The position numbers and the translations under genes were made by a program. 24,613 nucleotides of DNA from a virus: positions 1 through 24,613 of IMG/VR virus record IMGVR_UViG_3300033153_001741. The stretch is one strand, 5' to 3'. Below the pieces are notes generated by a model. That model was not told the origin of the DNA and searched no databases. It worked only from the letters and a program-made list of their open reading frames with translations. How positions within the stretch are numbered: position 1 is the stretch's first letter; each line of letters begins with the position of its first letter. Positions 9,501 to 15,762 of this stretch are shown here, piece after piece.

Positions 9501-11264
9501 TCTAAGTGCTGATTGCGCCACATTTTCGGGTTCACGGTTAGCGACATACTCATCATCACTAAATAACTTGCCAAGATAGCTTACATCCTCTTTTTGATAT
9601 ACCAATTCAGTATTTTTTGTAGCCACTGAAGACAAAACACCAGTTATCTTATCAAGATCAAGAGCAACATTACCTATTTGATTTGATCCTGTTAAAGCTG
9701 TATAATGATCAGGGCTTTCTTCAAAAGCTGGTATCGTGTGTATAGTGCCATTATTTCTAACTCTGCGTGCCGTCATTCTAGATCGAGGTTCGCCCAGCAA
9801 ACCTGTTGAAGGATCGCTTCCTGTTGTATTTGTATAATCTGTTGCATTTTGAGGCGGTATCTCTACATCGGCAAGATGCTTGGTAAATAAGGGATTGCCC
9901 TTCTTGTCAAAAAATGTAATGCCAAACCTGTATTGCTCATCCCTAAAATAGCCAACTCTATCATGCGCCATATATGCGCCCTTATAGCTGGTATAATCAT
10001 AAAGAGCACCCCCCTTATTTGTCTCAGATACAATCTTTTTACCTTCTAAAGGAAGACCACTAGGATAACTATATGCATTTTTGACATACGACACAAGTCT
10101 ACTCGAATCATAATACACAGGATAACCATCTTCACCAGCATCAGTTCCTGTCCAAGCTGGTTGTTGATCTTCATTATAACACCTAATCTCTGGCTTTACA
10201 GTTAATAATGCCAAGGTATCATCTGGTATGTCAAACCCGGCAACACCCGACTCTGTATTGCCCACCCATAGCCTGTTGTCTTTTACCTGTATCGTTTTTG
10301 CCCTAAAAATAAATTCCTTCCTGTCTGTTATTTCAGTAAGCTCTATAGGTATCCCCTCTATGGTGGTATGCTTAAAGTACATATCTGCACCCGTTTTGTC
10401 CACATTGCCTACAAAGAATATCGTGGCTTCTTTTGCACCCGAACTAACAATAGAATAAACAGCAGCTACCTCTATAGTGTCATACCCGGTATCCAAATCA
10501 CTAAGCCTAAGCATGTTTGCCTTGGAACCCGAGCTATCTGCATTGTCAAAATCATATAAATGATACTCTGAAGGAGTATATTTATCTGGTATATTAGCAG
10601 ATACTATTACTGGTGTCGATATAGGATACCAAGGCGTTTTATAGCCATCTACCGTAACCATTCGATAGGTGTATTGGTATGCTCCTGTCTTAAGACTTCC
10701 CTGAACTTGCTGTACAAAATTAAAATAGCCCATTTCCCAATTAGGAGAAAGGTTTATGCCATTTACACTAGGAGTAACACCCTCGTATGTGTTTGCTCCA
10801 GTTTTTTTGAACGTATAAGATCTGGGCTCACTTAAATCATCAACCCAATAGACTCTGTATAAGTCCTTACTCTCGTAGAACGTCACTACCTGTGGTAGGT
10901 TAAGCTCAGAAAACCCCAAGACGTTTCCATCAGGATCATCTGTAGAATCCCTGAATAGCTTCTGATATACTGAAGAACCATCTGGCTGACAGATCAGTAT
11001 GCCTATTTCACTATAACTTAGAGCATCTGACTTAGAGAGTACTACTATTACCTCATTTAAGTCTCTTGCCCCAACAACAAAGCTATTTGAATCCCAACCA
11101 GAAACGGTATTTAGCGTACCCTTGGCATTCTCCCAAGACATCGTGCCATCTACATTAAAGATAAGCCTGCCGTTAATGGAACGTGTATATGTATTAGCTG
11201 CCCTTGCTGTTTTGGTAATATCTCTATTCCAACCACCCTCGAAGCTGTTGGTAATACGCTCCAT
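6510..11264 (-). CDS. Muzzle/tail stabilisation-type protein (P22 gp10-like role) of a crAss-like short tail
   Basis: This 1,584-residue, mostly beta-rich protein has no membrane segment. The N-terminus holds RSINGRLIFNVDGTMSWEN (28-46), typical of the stabilisation/muzzle proteins of crAss-like and related Bacteroidota podoviruses. Further recognisable stretches are TGAYQYTYRMVTVDGYKTPW (193-212) and YFRDEQYRFGITFFDKKG (439-456). In this family the protein closes the distal end of the short tail and retains DNA and cargo before ejection. The start ATG overlaps the upstream stop by 1 nt (TAATG), which fixes the start and suggests coupled translation with the ring-like protein. The next gene is the large hydrolase-bearing internal protein, the order remembered for phage crAss001 (ring protein, muzzle, cargo). 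Family assignment is strong; detailed function is by analogy. Confidence 0.85.
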   Translation of the reverse strand: MERITNSFEGGWNRDITKTARAANTYTRSINGRLIFNVDGTMSWENAKGTLNTVSGWDSNSFVVGARDLNEVIVVLSKSDALSYSEIGILICQPDGSSVYQKLFRDSTDDPDGNVLGFSELNLPQVVTFYESKDLYRVYWVDDLSEPRSYTFKKTGANTYEGVTPSVNGINLSPNWEMGYFNFVQQVQGSLKTGAYQYTYRMVTVDGYKTPWYPISTPVIVSANIPDKYTPSEYHLYDFDNADSSGSKANMLRLSDLDTGYDTIEVAAVYSIVSSGAKEATIFFVGNVDKTGADMYFKHTTIEGIPIELTEITDRKEFIFRAKTIQVKDNRLWVGNTESGVAGFDIPDDTLALLTVKPEIRCYNEDQQPAWTGTDAGEDGYPVYYDSSRLVSYVKNAYSYPSGLPLEGKKIVSETNKGGALYDYTSYKGAYMAHDRVGYFRDEQYRFGITFFDKKGNPLFTKHLADVEIPPQNATDYTNTTGSDPSTGLLGEPRSRMTARRVRNNGTIHTIPAFEESPDHYTALTGSNQIGNVALDLDKITGVLSSVATKNTELVYQKEDVSYLGKLFSDDEYVANREPENVAQSALRIVGLSFSGIEMNTPVPELGNEPLHKFIGGFSIVRVPREGDDEMVKQQGLMFQACHGEGEPIIRPFHGIANYWVDDAGIVINENNGVNPTNSQDPPKNSIFKEGKTDWQGWQGVRDDVAMHAEPHVYTFDSPDYMLRGVAPSPDGAGTMNFVASLEHGFERPTNPVYGNLFKPFRHAWIQKFSDSMSQYFFPDSIPNSWLNQTNPTLGTQTLYHKYRITHGIEAVGTFSMTTGSQGGFANGKDFEPDGGIGLGLSLRGLSDDSKFTPDHDDWNADGTGKKKEFLRCFHHPKGVVIKTNGSAPGYHTWAGQAIANKHFGANLFNYRVENASGQYGGATLEGLEANIYHTTNHFQPVTTKELNDISNGSQRQFDNIEIWGGDCYMQYFGYLRLYPRIVNDGDGCAPDQQPNNNQYKDHPDYASGICFPLESKYNLTLRRSTGDANGTPMWAHHGSRHANDWNTSGSLYQFQHDPTGNCDADLFHEKWELHSVVTYRDKVMPFVSKPSDFIKSYDHPTRWHWSNEKKPYGEVIDRFRQFEEISNFDLNAEYGEINGNGLLFNYMYSFQESGFGRLRIKDRAVLPSDLGSITLGEAGIMEGIDYVSKTYGTQHRDSIAYTDHNIYWADARMRKIIKFGQDGTDVISDSKGIHSFIAPYLEQVEELEQIAGDGGITSTIDYENNDVLFTIRRTLGNPEQEWAVFINETQTKSGIFRYELDVLTYYTSVDMGAEDLSALTVGDTVTWSFFDRDIGNTATQTFTITGLGSSSIEINDGGYFNGSNLLDGDPVEVTALFGIPTISKGGNLETTYSGANDPDGSKRSLTFSYNENIASFVSEYTFYPILYFHKGKHLYSVDNFAATQTYIWQHNIGERGNYYSTYYFSALLFVVNKFGASVKKFDSNYLSVNKDGVQILSTARYLTEEQTQLVNVSAESVNVQGGYAPSRRAKFRSGLYRFPTRGRNESKRLVGKYMETIYHVQNINDTKFSLTSVDSSVRFQNRV

Positions 11265-11956
11265 TAGAAAAAGTTTTTAGAAGCTAGCGGTAGTAGCTGA
11301 TGATACAATGAAGCGATATATTCAAGTTGTTTGGGATCTGGCATTTCATCATCCCCCCTAGCCTGACCACACAGCCAATACCACCTACGCTCCAAGCTCG
11401 CATAGACATGATGTGGCACTGTGCCTTCCACATACGGTGCGGTCTTGTATTTCCACATAATATAAGCGGTAACAGCCTTTTCATGACCATCCTTGATAAG
11501 GGGAAACCCTTTATCGTCTAAATCAAATGCCATGTATGCCAATCCTGCTGTTGTTTCCTGCTGGATACCCGATACATGAATCCAACCTCCCTCCATAGCC
11601 ATCTTAGAGGTTCTTGTCTCTGAACCGTTAATGCGGAGTCCTGAACCCGATGAATTAGTAGCCAAATTGGGTGAGTCCTTGTAGAATAACCTGAAATCAC
11701 GAAATGTAATCTCTGGATAAGTACCTCCAACTTTAAGAGAGACAAACTGGTAGAGGTCAGCCGGGAGCCTGATCCTATTGTTCTCTATCTTGAGTTCACA
11801 TTCTTTTCTTACAAAGGTATCATACGATCCTATGGCTGTTTCAGCCTCATAAGCCCATTCAATCATATAATCTATGACATCGTTAACACTAGAGAGTTGA
11901 AGATCCCTTACGACATTGGCTATGATTGTCTCTACCTTTATTCTACCTTGTGGCAT
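11264..11956 (-). CDS. Tail ring/adaptor-type protein directly upstream of the muzzle
   Basis: This 230-residue soluble protein starts with a helical segment (VETIIANVVRDLQLSSVNDVIDYMIEWAYEAETAIG). A beta-rich region with RLPADLYQFVSLKVGG follows, then a helical end that includes YIMWKYKTAPYVEG. A helical N-terminus plus an LPADL-type strand is common in head-tail adaptor and tubular proteins of podoviruses. Its immediate upstream position to the muzzle-like gene is where the proximal ring protein lies in crAss-like phages. Its stop shares 1 nt with the muzzle start, and its own start lies 14 nt inside the upstream Cys-rich small gene. It is probably one of the stacked rings joining portal and muzzle. 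The exact ring identity cannot be set without comparison. Confidence 0.75.
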   Translation of the reverse strand: MPQGRIKVETIIANVVRDLQLSSVNDVIDYMIEWAYEAETAIGSYDTFVRKECELKIENNRIRLPADLYQFVSLKVGGTYPEITFRDFRLFYKDSPNLATNSSGSGLRINGSETRTSKMAMEGGWIHVSGIQQETTAGLAYMAFDLDDKGFPLIKDGHEKAVTAYIMWKYKTAPYVEGTVPHHVYASLERRWYWLCGQARGDDEMPDPKQLEYIASLYHQLLPLASKNFF

Positions 11957-12116
11957 ACCATTTTCCTTTAGGACACTTAGAAACGGACAATGCTGTTTTT
12001 ACGTTCATAAAACACATACACACCTTACATTGTGAAGTGGTTTTAATATACCTATCGCACGCACCGCAAATCTCAAGTCTTTTGTTTTTTTCTTCTTTAC
12101 TTACAATCAAGGACAT
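11943..12116 (-). CDS. 57-aa six-cysteine zinc-ribbon-like microprotein in the tail-ring gene cluster
   Basis: This short gene fills an otherwise unexplained 150-nt gap. It begins MSLIVSKEEKNKRLEI and then carries CGAC (C17, C20), CKVCVC (C30, C33, C35) and CPKGKW (C48 onward), ending at TAG. The spacing C-x2-C-x9-C-x2-C-x-C-x12-C with a terminal CPxGKW is a plausible metal-binding ribbon and resembles small Cys-rich proteins I recall beside phage structural genes. It overlaps the upstream 150-aa gene by 10 nt and the downstream ring-like gene by 14 nt, so it is locked into a chain of coupled genes. Six cysteines in 57 residues are very unlikely by chance. Its function is unknown; an assembly factor or small structural zinc protein in the tail connector is possible. 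Confidence 0.8.
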   Translation of the reverse strand: MSLIVSKEEKNKRLEICGACDRYIKTTSQCKVCMCFMNVKTALSVSKCPKGKWYATR

Positions 12117-12559
12117 AGTTCTGGATAATCCGATCCATCTACAACATTCTTATATATAAACCTTCTCCATTTAATAGCAGCCTTAAACCTGTACATATTA
12201 AACCATCTGGGGTATTTCCATGCTATAAAAAAGAAGTACCCATCATCTTTCATGATATTTACGCTCACCTTCTTTAGCACCTTTTTGCCATTTTCTTTAT
12301 GAAAATGATTCTTGTAAGGGTTAAACTTGGTGCATAATATTTTTGTTCCAAACAAAGTACCCATCCTGCTGTATAGATCTACTGGCTGGTTCTTATAGAT
12401 AACTCTCTCCAGTACTACATCTAGGTAAGTCCTTACTATCCTAGAGAAGCGTTCATACTTAATCCTCTCGCCTGTTTTCTCAGCCAGCTTTTGCTTAACT
12501 ATAGTCCAGATACCATAAAGGCTATAGTACAGGTTTTTATCTTGCTCTTGTCTGCTCAA
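12107..12559 (-). CDS. Conserved basic 150-aa protein of the ring-protein cluster, TTG start
   Basis: This Lys/Arg/Tyr/Trp-rich protein contains RIKYERFSRIVRTYLDVVLE, the central IYKNQPVDLYSRMGTLFG, and an aromatic, basic end (YFFFIAWKYPRWFNMYRFK). The start is TTG at 12559, which lies 23 nt inside the upstream 237-aa gene. A TAA closes the frame a few codons further up and no ATG or GTG lies between, so TTG with coupled translation is the best choice. The stop is TGA, overlapping the Cys-rich gene by 10 nt. In crAss001, as I remember it, two small genes lie between two ring proteins, the same arrangement as here. I recognise the type as conserved in Bacteroidota phages but know no function. 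The basic, aromatic surface could suit contact with DNA or with a tail partner. Confidence 0.8.
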   Translation of the reverse strand: MSRQEQDKNLYYSLYGIWTIVKQKLAEKTGERIKYERFSRIVRTYLDVVLERVIYKNQPVDLYSRMGTLFGTKILCTKFNPYKNHFHKENGKKVLKKVSVNIMKDDGYFFFIAWKYPRWFNMYRFKAAIKWRRFIYKNVVDGSDYPELCP

Positions 12560-13250
12560 CTTGTGTTTCTCTACTATCGTTTATCTCATCATTGGGACTC
12601 CTGATAAGCATGTTCAGTTCTATGGATAAAATTCTTTGGACTATGTCAGATACGTAATATTCCGGCATCGGATACTGGTCTTCGTCAGTAATGCATGAGA
12701 CAACCCCATCAGCACCTGTCACTTCAACATCCAAAGGCTTATCAAATATGCCCCTGACGTTTATATAACAAATATCCTCGTTAAAAGGATCGGTAACGTA
12801 TAGGTAGCCACCAATAAAGTATGCCCTACGCATATTACCTGTAAAGCGAAGATTTTTACGTATCCCCACTATATTAGAAGGCGTGAGAATAATAGGTGTT
12901 TGCTTGTCAGCCAATCCTACCCACACCAATCCCTTATTATTGGGGAGATCAACTAACTTAGGTATTGCTACACGCTTTACAGTGCAATTCCAATCTATTA
13001 CATTAGAATCAGCTTTATCAACTTCTTCAAGAGTTAACAATCCTAAATCCTGAACAAGTTGAGGATCTATTGTTGTTGACTCAGCCTTATGCCGACTTAC
13101 TGCCTGCTGTGAATATTCATATATGAGCTTAGCACGATAGTACTCTATCCAGAATTTAATCTGCCTGAGATTAAGCCTATCATCATCAGAAGACAAACCA
13201 CCCCTTGCTATGTTCAGTACGTTGTAAGAAAGTTCATTGAGAGTCGCCAT
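12537..13250 (-). CDS. Tail ring/connector-type protein (crAss-like ring protein candidate)
   Basis: This 237-residue soluble protein has an N-terminus (MATLNELSYNVLNIARGGLS, then SDDDRLNLRQIKFWIEYYRA) of the RGG-xS-DD-xx-L-xx-RQI-x-x-WI type that I associate with structural proteins between MCP and muzzle in crAss-like phages. A beta-rich middle (WVGLADKQTPIILTPSNIVG) follows, then a helical end (YVSDIVQRILSIELNMLI). A terminator-like hairpin lies just upstream, so this is the first gene of the ring-muzzle-cargo transcript if that hairpin acts. It ends TAA inside the following TTG-started gene. The likely role is one of the rings stacked below the portal. It lacks enzymatic motifs. Confidence 0.75.
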   Translation of the reverse strand: MATLNELSYNVLNIARGGLSSDDDRLNLRQIKFWIEYYRAKLIYEYSQQAVSRHKAESTTIDPQLVQDLGLLTLEEVDKADSNVIDWNCTVKRVAIPKLVDLPNNKGLVWVGLADKQTPIILTPSNIVGIRKNLRFTGNMRRAYFIGGYLYVTDPFNEDICYINVRGIFDKPLDVEVTGADGVVSCITDEDQYPMPEYYVSDIVQRILSIELNMLIRSPNDEINDSRETQVEQTRAR

Positions 13251-13262
13251 TGTACAAATAAT

Positions 13263-13297
13263 AAAAAAGCCAGAGCAGGGTACACCCCACCCTGACT
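13263..13297 (-). terminator. Terminator- or attenuator-like hairpin between decoration and ring-protein genes
   Basis: On the minus strand, an inner perfect 6-bp stem CAGGGT/ACCCTG with a 7-nt loop sits inside outer arms AGTCAG/CTGGCT (one G-T pair, asymmetric internal bulge). Six T residues follow (13263-13268). It lies 26 nt after the decoration-gene stop, with the T-run only 12 nt from the next start. It looks like an intrinsic terminator. The next gene has no obvious promoter of its own, so partial read-through or processing is likely. On the plus strand the same hairpin ends in TTTT and could work weakly. Confidence 0.6.
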
Positions 13298-13322
13298 TTT
13301 CTGATTCAAACGCAGTACTTGC

Positions 13323-14138
13323 TTAAGATACGGTTCCGATACCCTTATCGTGAAGCCTCTGGAGTCCTGCGACTTCAGTACCAGCATAAGCTGTAGGATT
13401 AGCTAAATCCACATAATTAGCTGATAAGATATCTGCAAGAGTAGTTCCTCCTGATGGAGAAGCACCACCTGTAGTATCATACGTACCAATGTTGGCAACA
13501 AGAGTATATACCCTGCTAATAGCCTTAGTAAGCTCTATGGTCTTCTTGTTAGTTCCAGATGGAACATCTACATAATGCTCAATCTCGAATACATCATACG
13601 TATTAGCAGCACCATAACCCGACAAACCATCAGCAGTCAAATCAGCAGAAGTGCCAACTGCTTCTACATGAGCAGCAGAAGATGCAACTGTTAATCCTGC
13701 AGAAACAACTATGGTAAAAGGATCTCCTGAACCTAAAGTTATTTGAACATCATTTGTAGCAGCAACCGCAGTAAACACTCCATGAGTATTTATAGAAGCT
13801 TCGAACTTAAGAGCTAGTGAAGGAAGCGTATCACCAGTAGCTACATAAACAGTGAACGAATGTCTGGTCAGTTGCCGACTGTCAGGATAAACGACTGTAA
13901 TGATCAATTTATCACCTACCGTAGTAGAAGCCATCGTTACATCATCCCTTTGGTCAGTTCCAGCAGCATACGAGCTAAAAGAAGCAGAAACAATATCCGA
14001 ATACTTAAGTACAAAGTCCGGACTTACTACGCCCCCAGAGCCATCATCACCCTGAATTGTTAATTTGCCACCAGCTACTGCTGGCGAATTTGCAGTTGCA
14101 TCATAAAATGAAGCAAACCTTGCTTTTGTGTTTTTCAT
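13323..14138 (-). CDS. Probable capsid decoration/auxiliary head protein
   Basis: This 271-residue protein is rich in Ala, Thr, Gly, Ser and Val with few charges and no predicted membrane span. It looks beta-rich throughout (for example KLIITVVYPDSRQLTRHSFT and DVQITLGSGDPFTIVVSAGL). It ends in a short segment, VAGLQRLHDKGIGTVS. Composition and size suit a virion surface protein: an auxiliary capsid protein or head-fibre base. Its place between the MCP region and the ring proteins fits a highly expressed structural gene with its own terminator, which follows directly. The 34-nt A/T-rich leader ends in AATAAAAATG. No enzymatic motif is visible. A minor tail protein is an alternative. Confidence 0.6.
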   Translation of the reverse strand: MKNTKARFASFYDATANSPAVAGGKLTIQGDDGSGGVVSPDFVLKYSDIVSASFSSYAAGTDQRDDVTMASTTVGDKLIITVVYPDSRQLTRHSFTVYVATGDTLPSLALKFEASINTHGVFTAVAATNDVQITLGSGDPFTIVVSAGLTVASSAAHVEAVGTSADLTADGLSGYGAANTYDVFEIEHYVDVPSGTNKKTIELTKAISRVYTLVANIGTYDTTGGASPSGGTTLADILSANYVDLANPTAYAGTEVAGLQRLHDKGIGTVS

Positions 14139-14172
14139 TTTTATTGTGTATTAAATGAATTATTAATTTAGT

Positions 14173-14400
14173 TTATTTCCACTCGTATCGGTGAAGCATA
14201 GCGTTAAAAACCCTACGCCTCGCAGGGCGAGCAGCAGCCGTTTGAGTAACCTTCTTAACAGGTTTTTCTTCTGAAGCTTTACGAGCTTTCTCAATAGCCT
14301 TGATTAGAACAGACTTCGCATCACCTGACTTAAAATCTATTCCTAATTTAGTAGCTTCTGCTTGAAGCTCCCTCTTTAACATGTCTTTAAGATCTTTCAT
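14173..14400 (-). CDS. 75-aa SAP/HeH-like basic protein
   Basis: The preferred start is ATG at 14400, 1 nt after the TAA of the upstream gene. It gives MKDLKDMLKRELQAEATKLG, then IDFKSGDAKSVLIKAIEKA and a Lys/Arg/Ala-rich tail (KKVTQTAAARPARRRVFN). A longer frame from ATG at 14457 would overlap the upstream gene by 56 nt and add 19 residues with no domain. The helix-turn-helix pattern (helix, LGIDF, extended turn, LIKAIEKA) resembles SAP/HeH/LEM-like folds found in small phage proteins. The tail is strongly basic, so DNA or RNA binding, or a structural anchor, is possible. It sits among head-tail connector genes. The fold call is by eye. Confidence 0.65.
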   Translation of the reverse strand: MKDLKDMLKRELQAEATKLGIDFKSGDAKSVLIKAIEKARKASEEKPVKKVTQTAAARPARRRVFNAMLHRYEWK

Positions 14401-14401
14401 A

Positions 14402-15019
14402 TTATTCTTGATTTTGTATTTCGTTGGTTTGTAACGAATAGGATTGCTGCTTGTCAAGAGTAGCCAAAATCTTCCTAATCGCTAAATTAACAATTTCTTC
14501 ATGAGTATAGTCAGGTAAATCTGAACTTACTGTTGGATTGTTTGTTCCGTCTATAGCAAGAGGTATTTTCAAATACGTCAACGACCAAGATACCGGGGCA
14601 TTATCACTCCTGACATCATAGCCTGTAGATGTAGAAACATATACAGGATGGGTATTGGTAGGCTTGTTGAAAGGATCATTAGCCACCTTGTTTATATCAT
14701 CATGCTGGAAAGGTCGTATAAAATGCTCTTGGTTTACAGGAACACCACACGACACCACCTGAAACAATCCCTTGAGTGATAAGGCAAAAAGAAAATCAGA
14801 AGGCAACGTCACCGTTGATGTACTTCCCGTAGCAGATGATATAAGAGTCCTTATGTCCTCTCTACGCTTTTCATTTACCTCAAACTCTGTATGCCTGTCT
14901 TTAACATACTCATTAAGCGCAAAATTCAAAAAGATATCCTTTTCCTCCGGCTCATGCCATGCAATGTCATGCTTGTCCAGAATAACATCAATATCCTCAT
15001 GCATCTTAGCAAACGTCAT
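14402..15019 (-). CDS. Head-tail adaptor/ring-type protein (tail tubular-like)
   Basis: This 205-residue protein starts with a helical segment (MTFAKMHEDIDVILDKHDIA, then ALNEYVKDR...EVNEKRREDIRTLI). A beta-strand block follows with the signature TVTLPSDFLFALSLKGLFQV, then a helical C-terminal part (THEEIVNLAIRKILATLDKQ). Helices plus an LPSDF strand are typical of podovirus adaptor/tail tubular proteins of the P22 gp4/T7 gp11 type, which bind under the portal. Its start overlaps the previous stop by 1 nt (TAATG). The role is most likely the first adaptor or a ring protein between portal and tail. The family-level call is inferred from pattern and position. Confidence 0.65.
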   Translation of the reverse strand: MTFAKMHEDIDVILDKHDIAWHEPEEKDIFLNFALNEYVKDRHTEFEVNEKRREDIRTLISSATGSTSTVTLPSDFLFALSLKGLFQVVSCGVPVNQEHFIRPFQHDDINKVANDPFNKPTNTHPVYVSTSTGYDVRSDNAPVSWSLTYLKIPLAIDGTNNPTVSSDLPDYTHEEIVNLAIRKILATLDKQQSYSLQTNEIQNQE

Positions 15020-15714
15020 TACTTCACGCTATTAATTTCTTTGCGTATAGAAGGCAGCAAATCTTCGTTGTCATTAAGCCAAACTATGACCTCGTCAATA
15101 TTAGCACCCATCAATACATCCCTGTAGTACCAGACCTTATTCCGGATACTGAATACTTTTGCATTCTTACCCTTGTATGCTACTTGCTTGAATGGTCTGT
15201 TAGGATCATTCCAAGCAGACATAAACTCCTTGGGCTTTGTCTCGGCAAAATCATATACCTGACTCTTGATAACCGAATCAATAACATTAGAGGTATTGAC
15301 ACCAAGTATCCTTGAAAAATCAGCCAGCTTCTCACCTCGCAATTCTCTGGCAACAAGCATGGCATCTATTGCCAACTCCTTCTTATCAATATTCTTTTCT
15401 GCCTCATCAATTTTATTGACTAAGACAATCTTTGGACTAGAACCAAGAACATAGATGGGATGATCCTTAAGGTGTACATACTCCAATCTGTCGTTTTTCT
15501 CTTTTAAGTCAAGAAATTTTACAGCATTTGTGTACTTAATAACCCTTGCATCACCATTTTCATCTACAAGTTTCCTGAGCTTTCCAGCCCTATCTGTATA
15601 GTCACGAAGGGTGATGGTTCCGGTTCTTTTTGGATTTTTCATCCGAACCTCGACCATCCCTTTCGTGTCCTTGGGTACATTTACCCCCTTCTTTTCTTTC
15701 ACTTGTGCTTCCAT
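15019..15714 (-). CDS. Conserved 231-aa protein downstream of the MCP, unknown function
   Basis: The soluble, charged protein starts MEAQVKEKKGVNVPKDTKGM. The N-terminal half looks beta-rich (TGTITLRDYTDRAGKLRKLV, then YVHLKDHPIYVLGSSPKIVL). The C-terminal half is mixed, with FSIRNKVWYYRDVLMGANID and VIVWLNDNEDLLPSI at the end. It follows the MCP by 48 nt and is coupled by TAATG to the adaptor-like gene. Position suggests a head-completion, connector or minor capsid role. I do not recognise a named domain. A region LARVELRGEK-like in charge pattern (ARELRGEKLADFSRILGVNT) could be a small helical DNA- or protein-binding unit, but this is not certain. Confidence 0.8.
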   Translation of the reverse strand: MEAQVKEKKGVNVPKDTKGMVEVRMKNPKRTGTITLRDYTDRAGKLRKLVDENGDARVIKYTNAVKFLDLKEKNDRLEYVHLKDHPIYVLGSSPKIVLVNKIDEAEKNIDKKELAIDAMLVARELRGEKLADFSRILGVNTSNVIDSVIKSQVYDFAETKPKEFMSAWNDPNRPFKQVAYKGKNAKVFSIRNKVWYYRDVLMGANIDEVIVWLNDNEDLLPSIRKEINSVK

Positions 15715-15762
15715 AACTAAAACTCTTTCTTAAACATTAAACTTAAATTGAAACTTCGTGAC

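Noticed and set aside
14401-14457. Longer start (ATG 14457) for the 75-aa SAP/HeH-like gene
   Set aside because: It would overlap the upstream gene by 56 nt and adds no domain; ATG 14400, just after the stop, fits the coupling pattern seen elsewhere.
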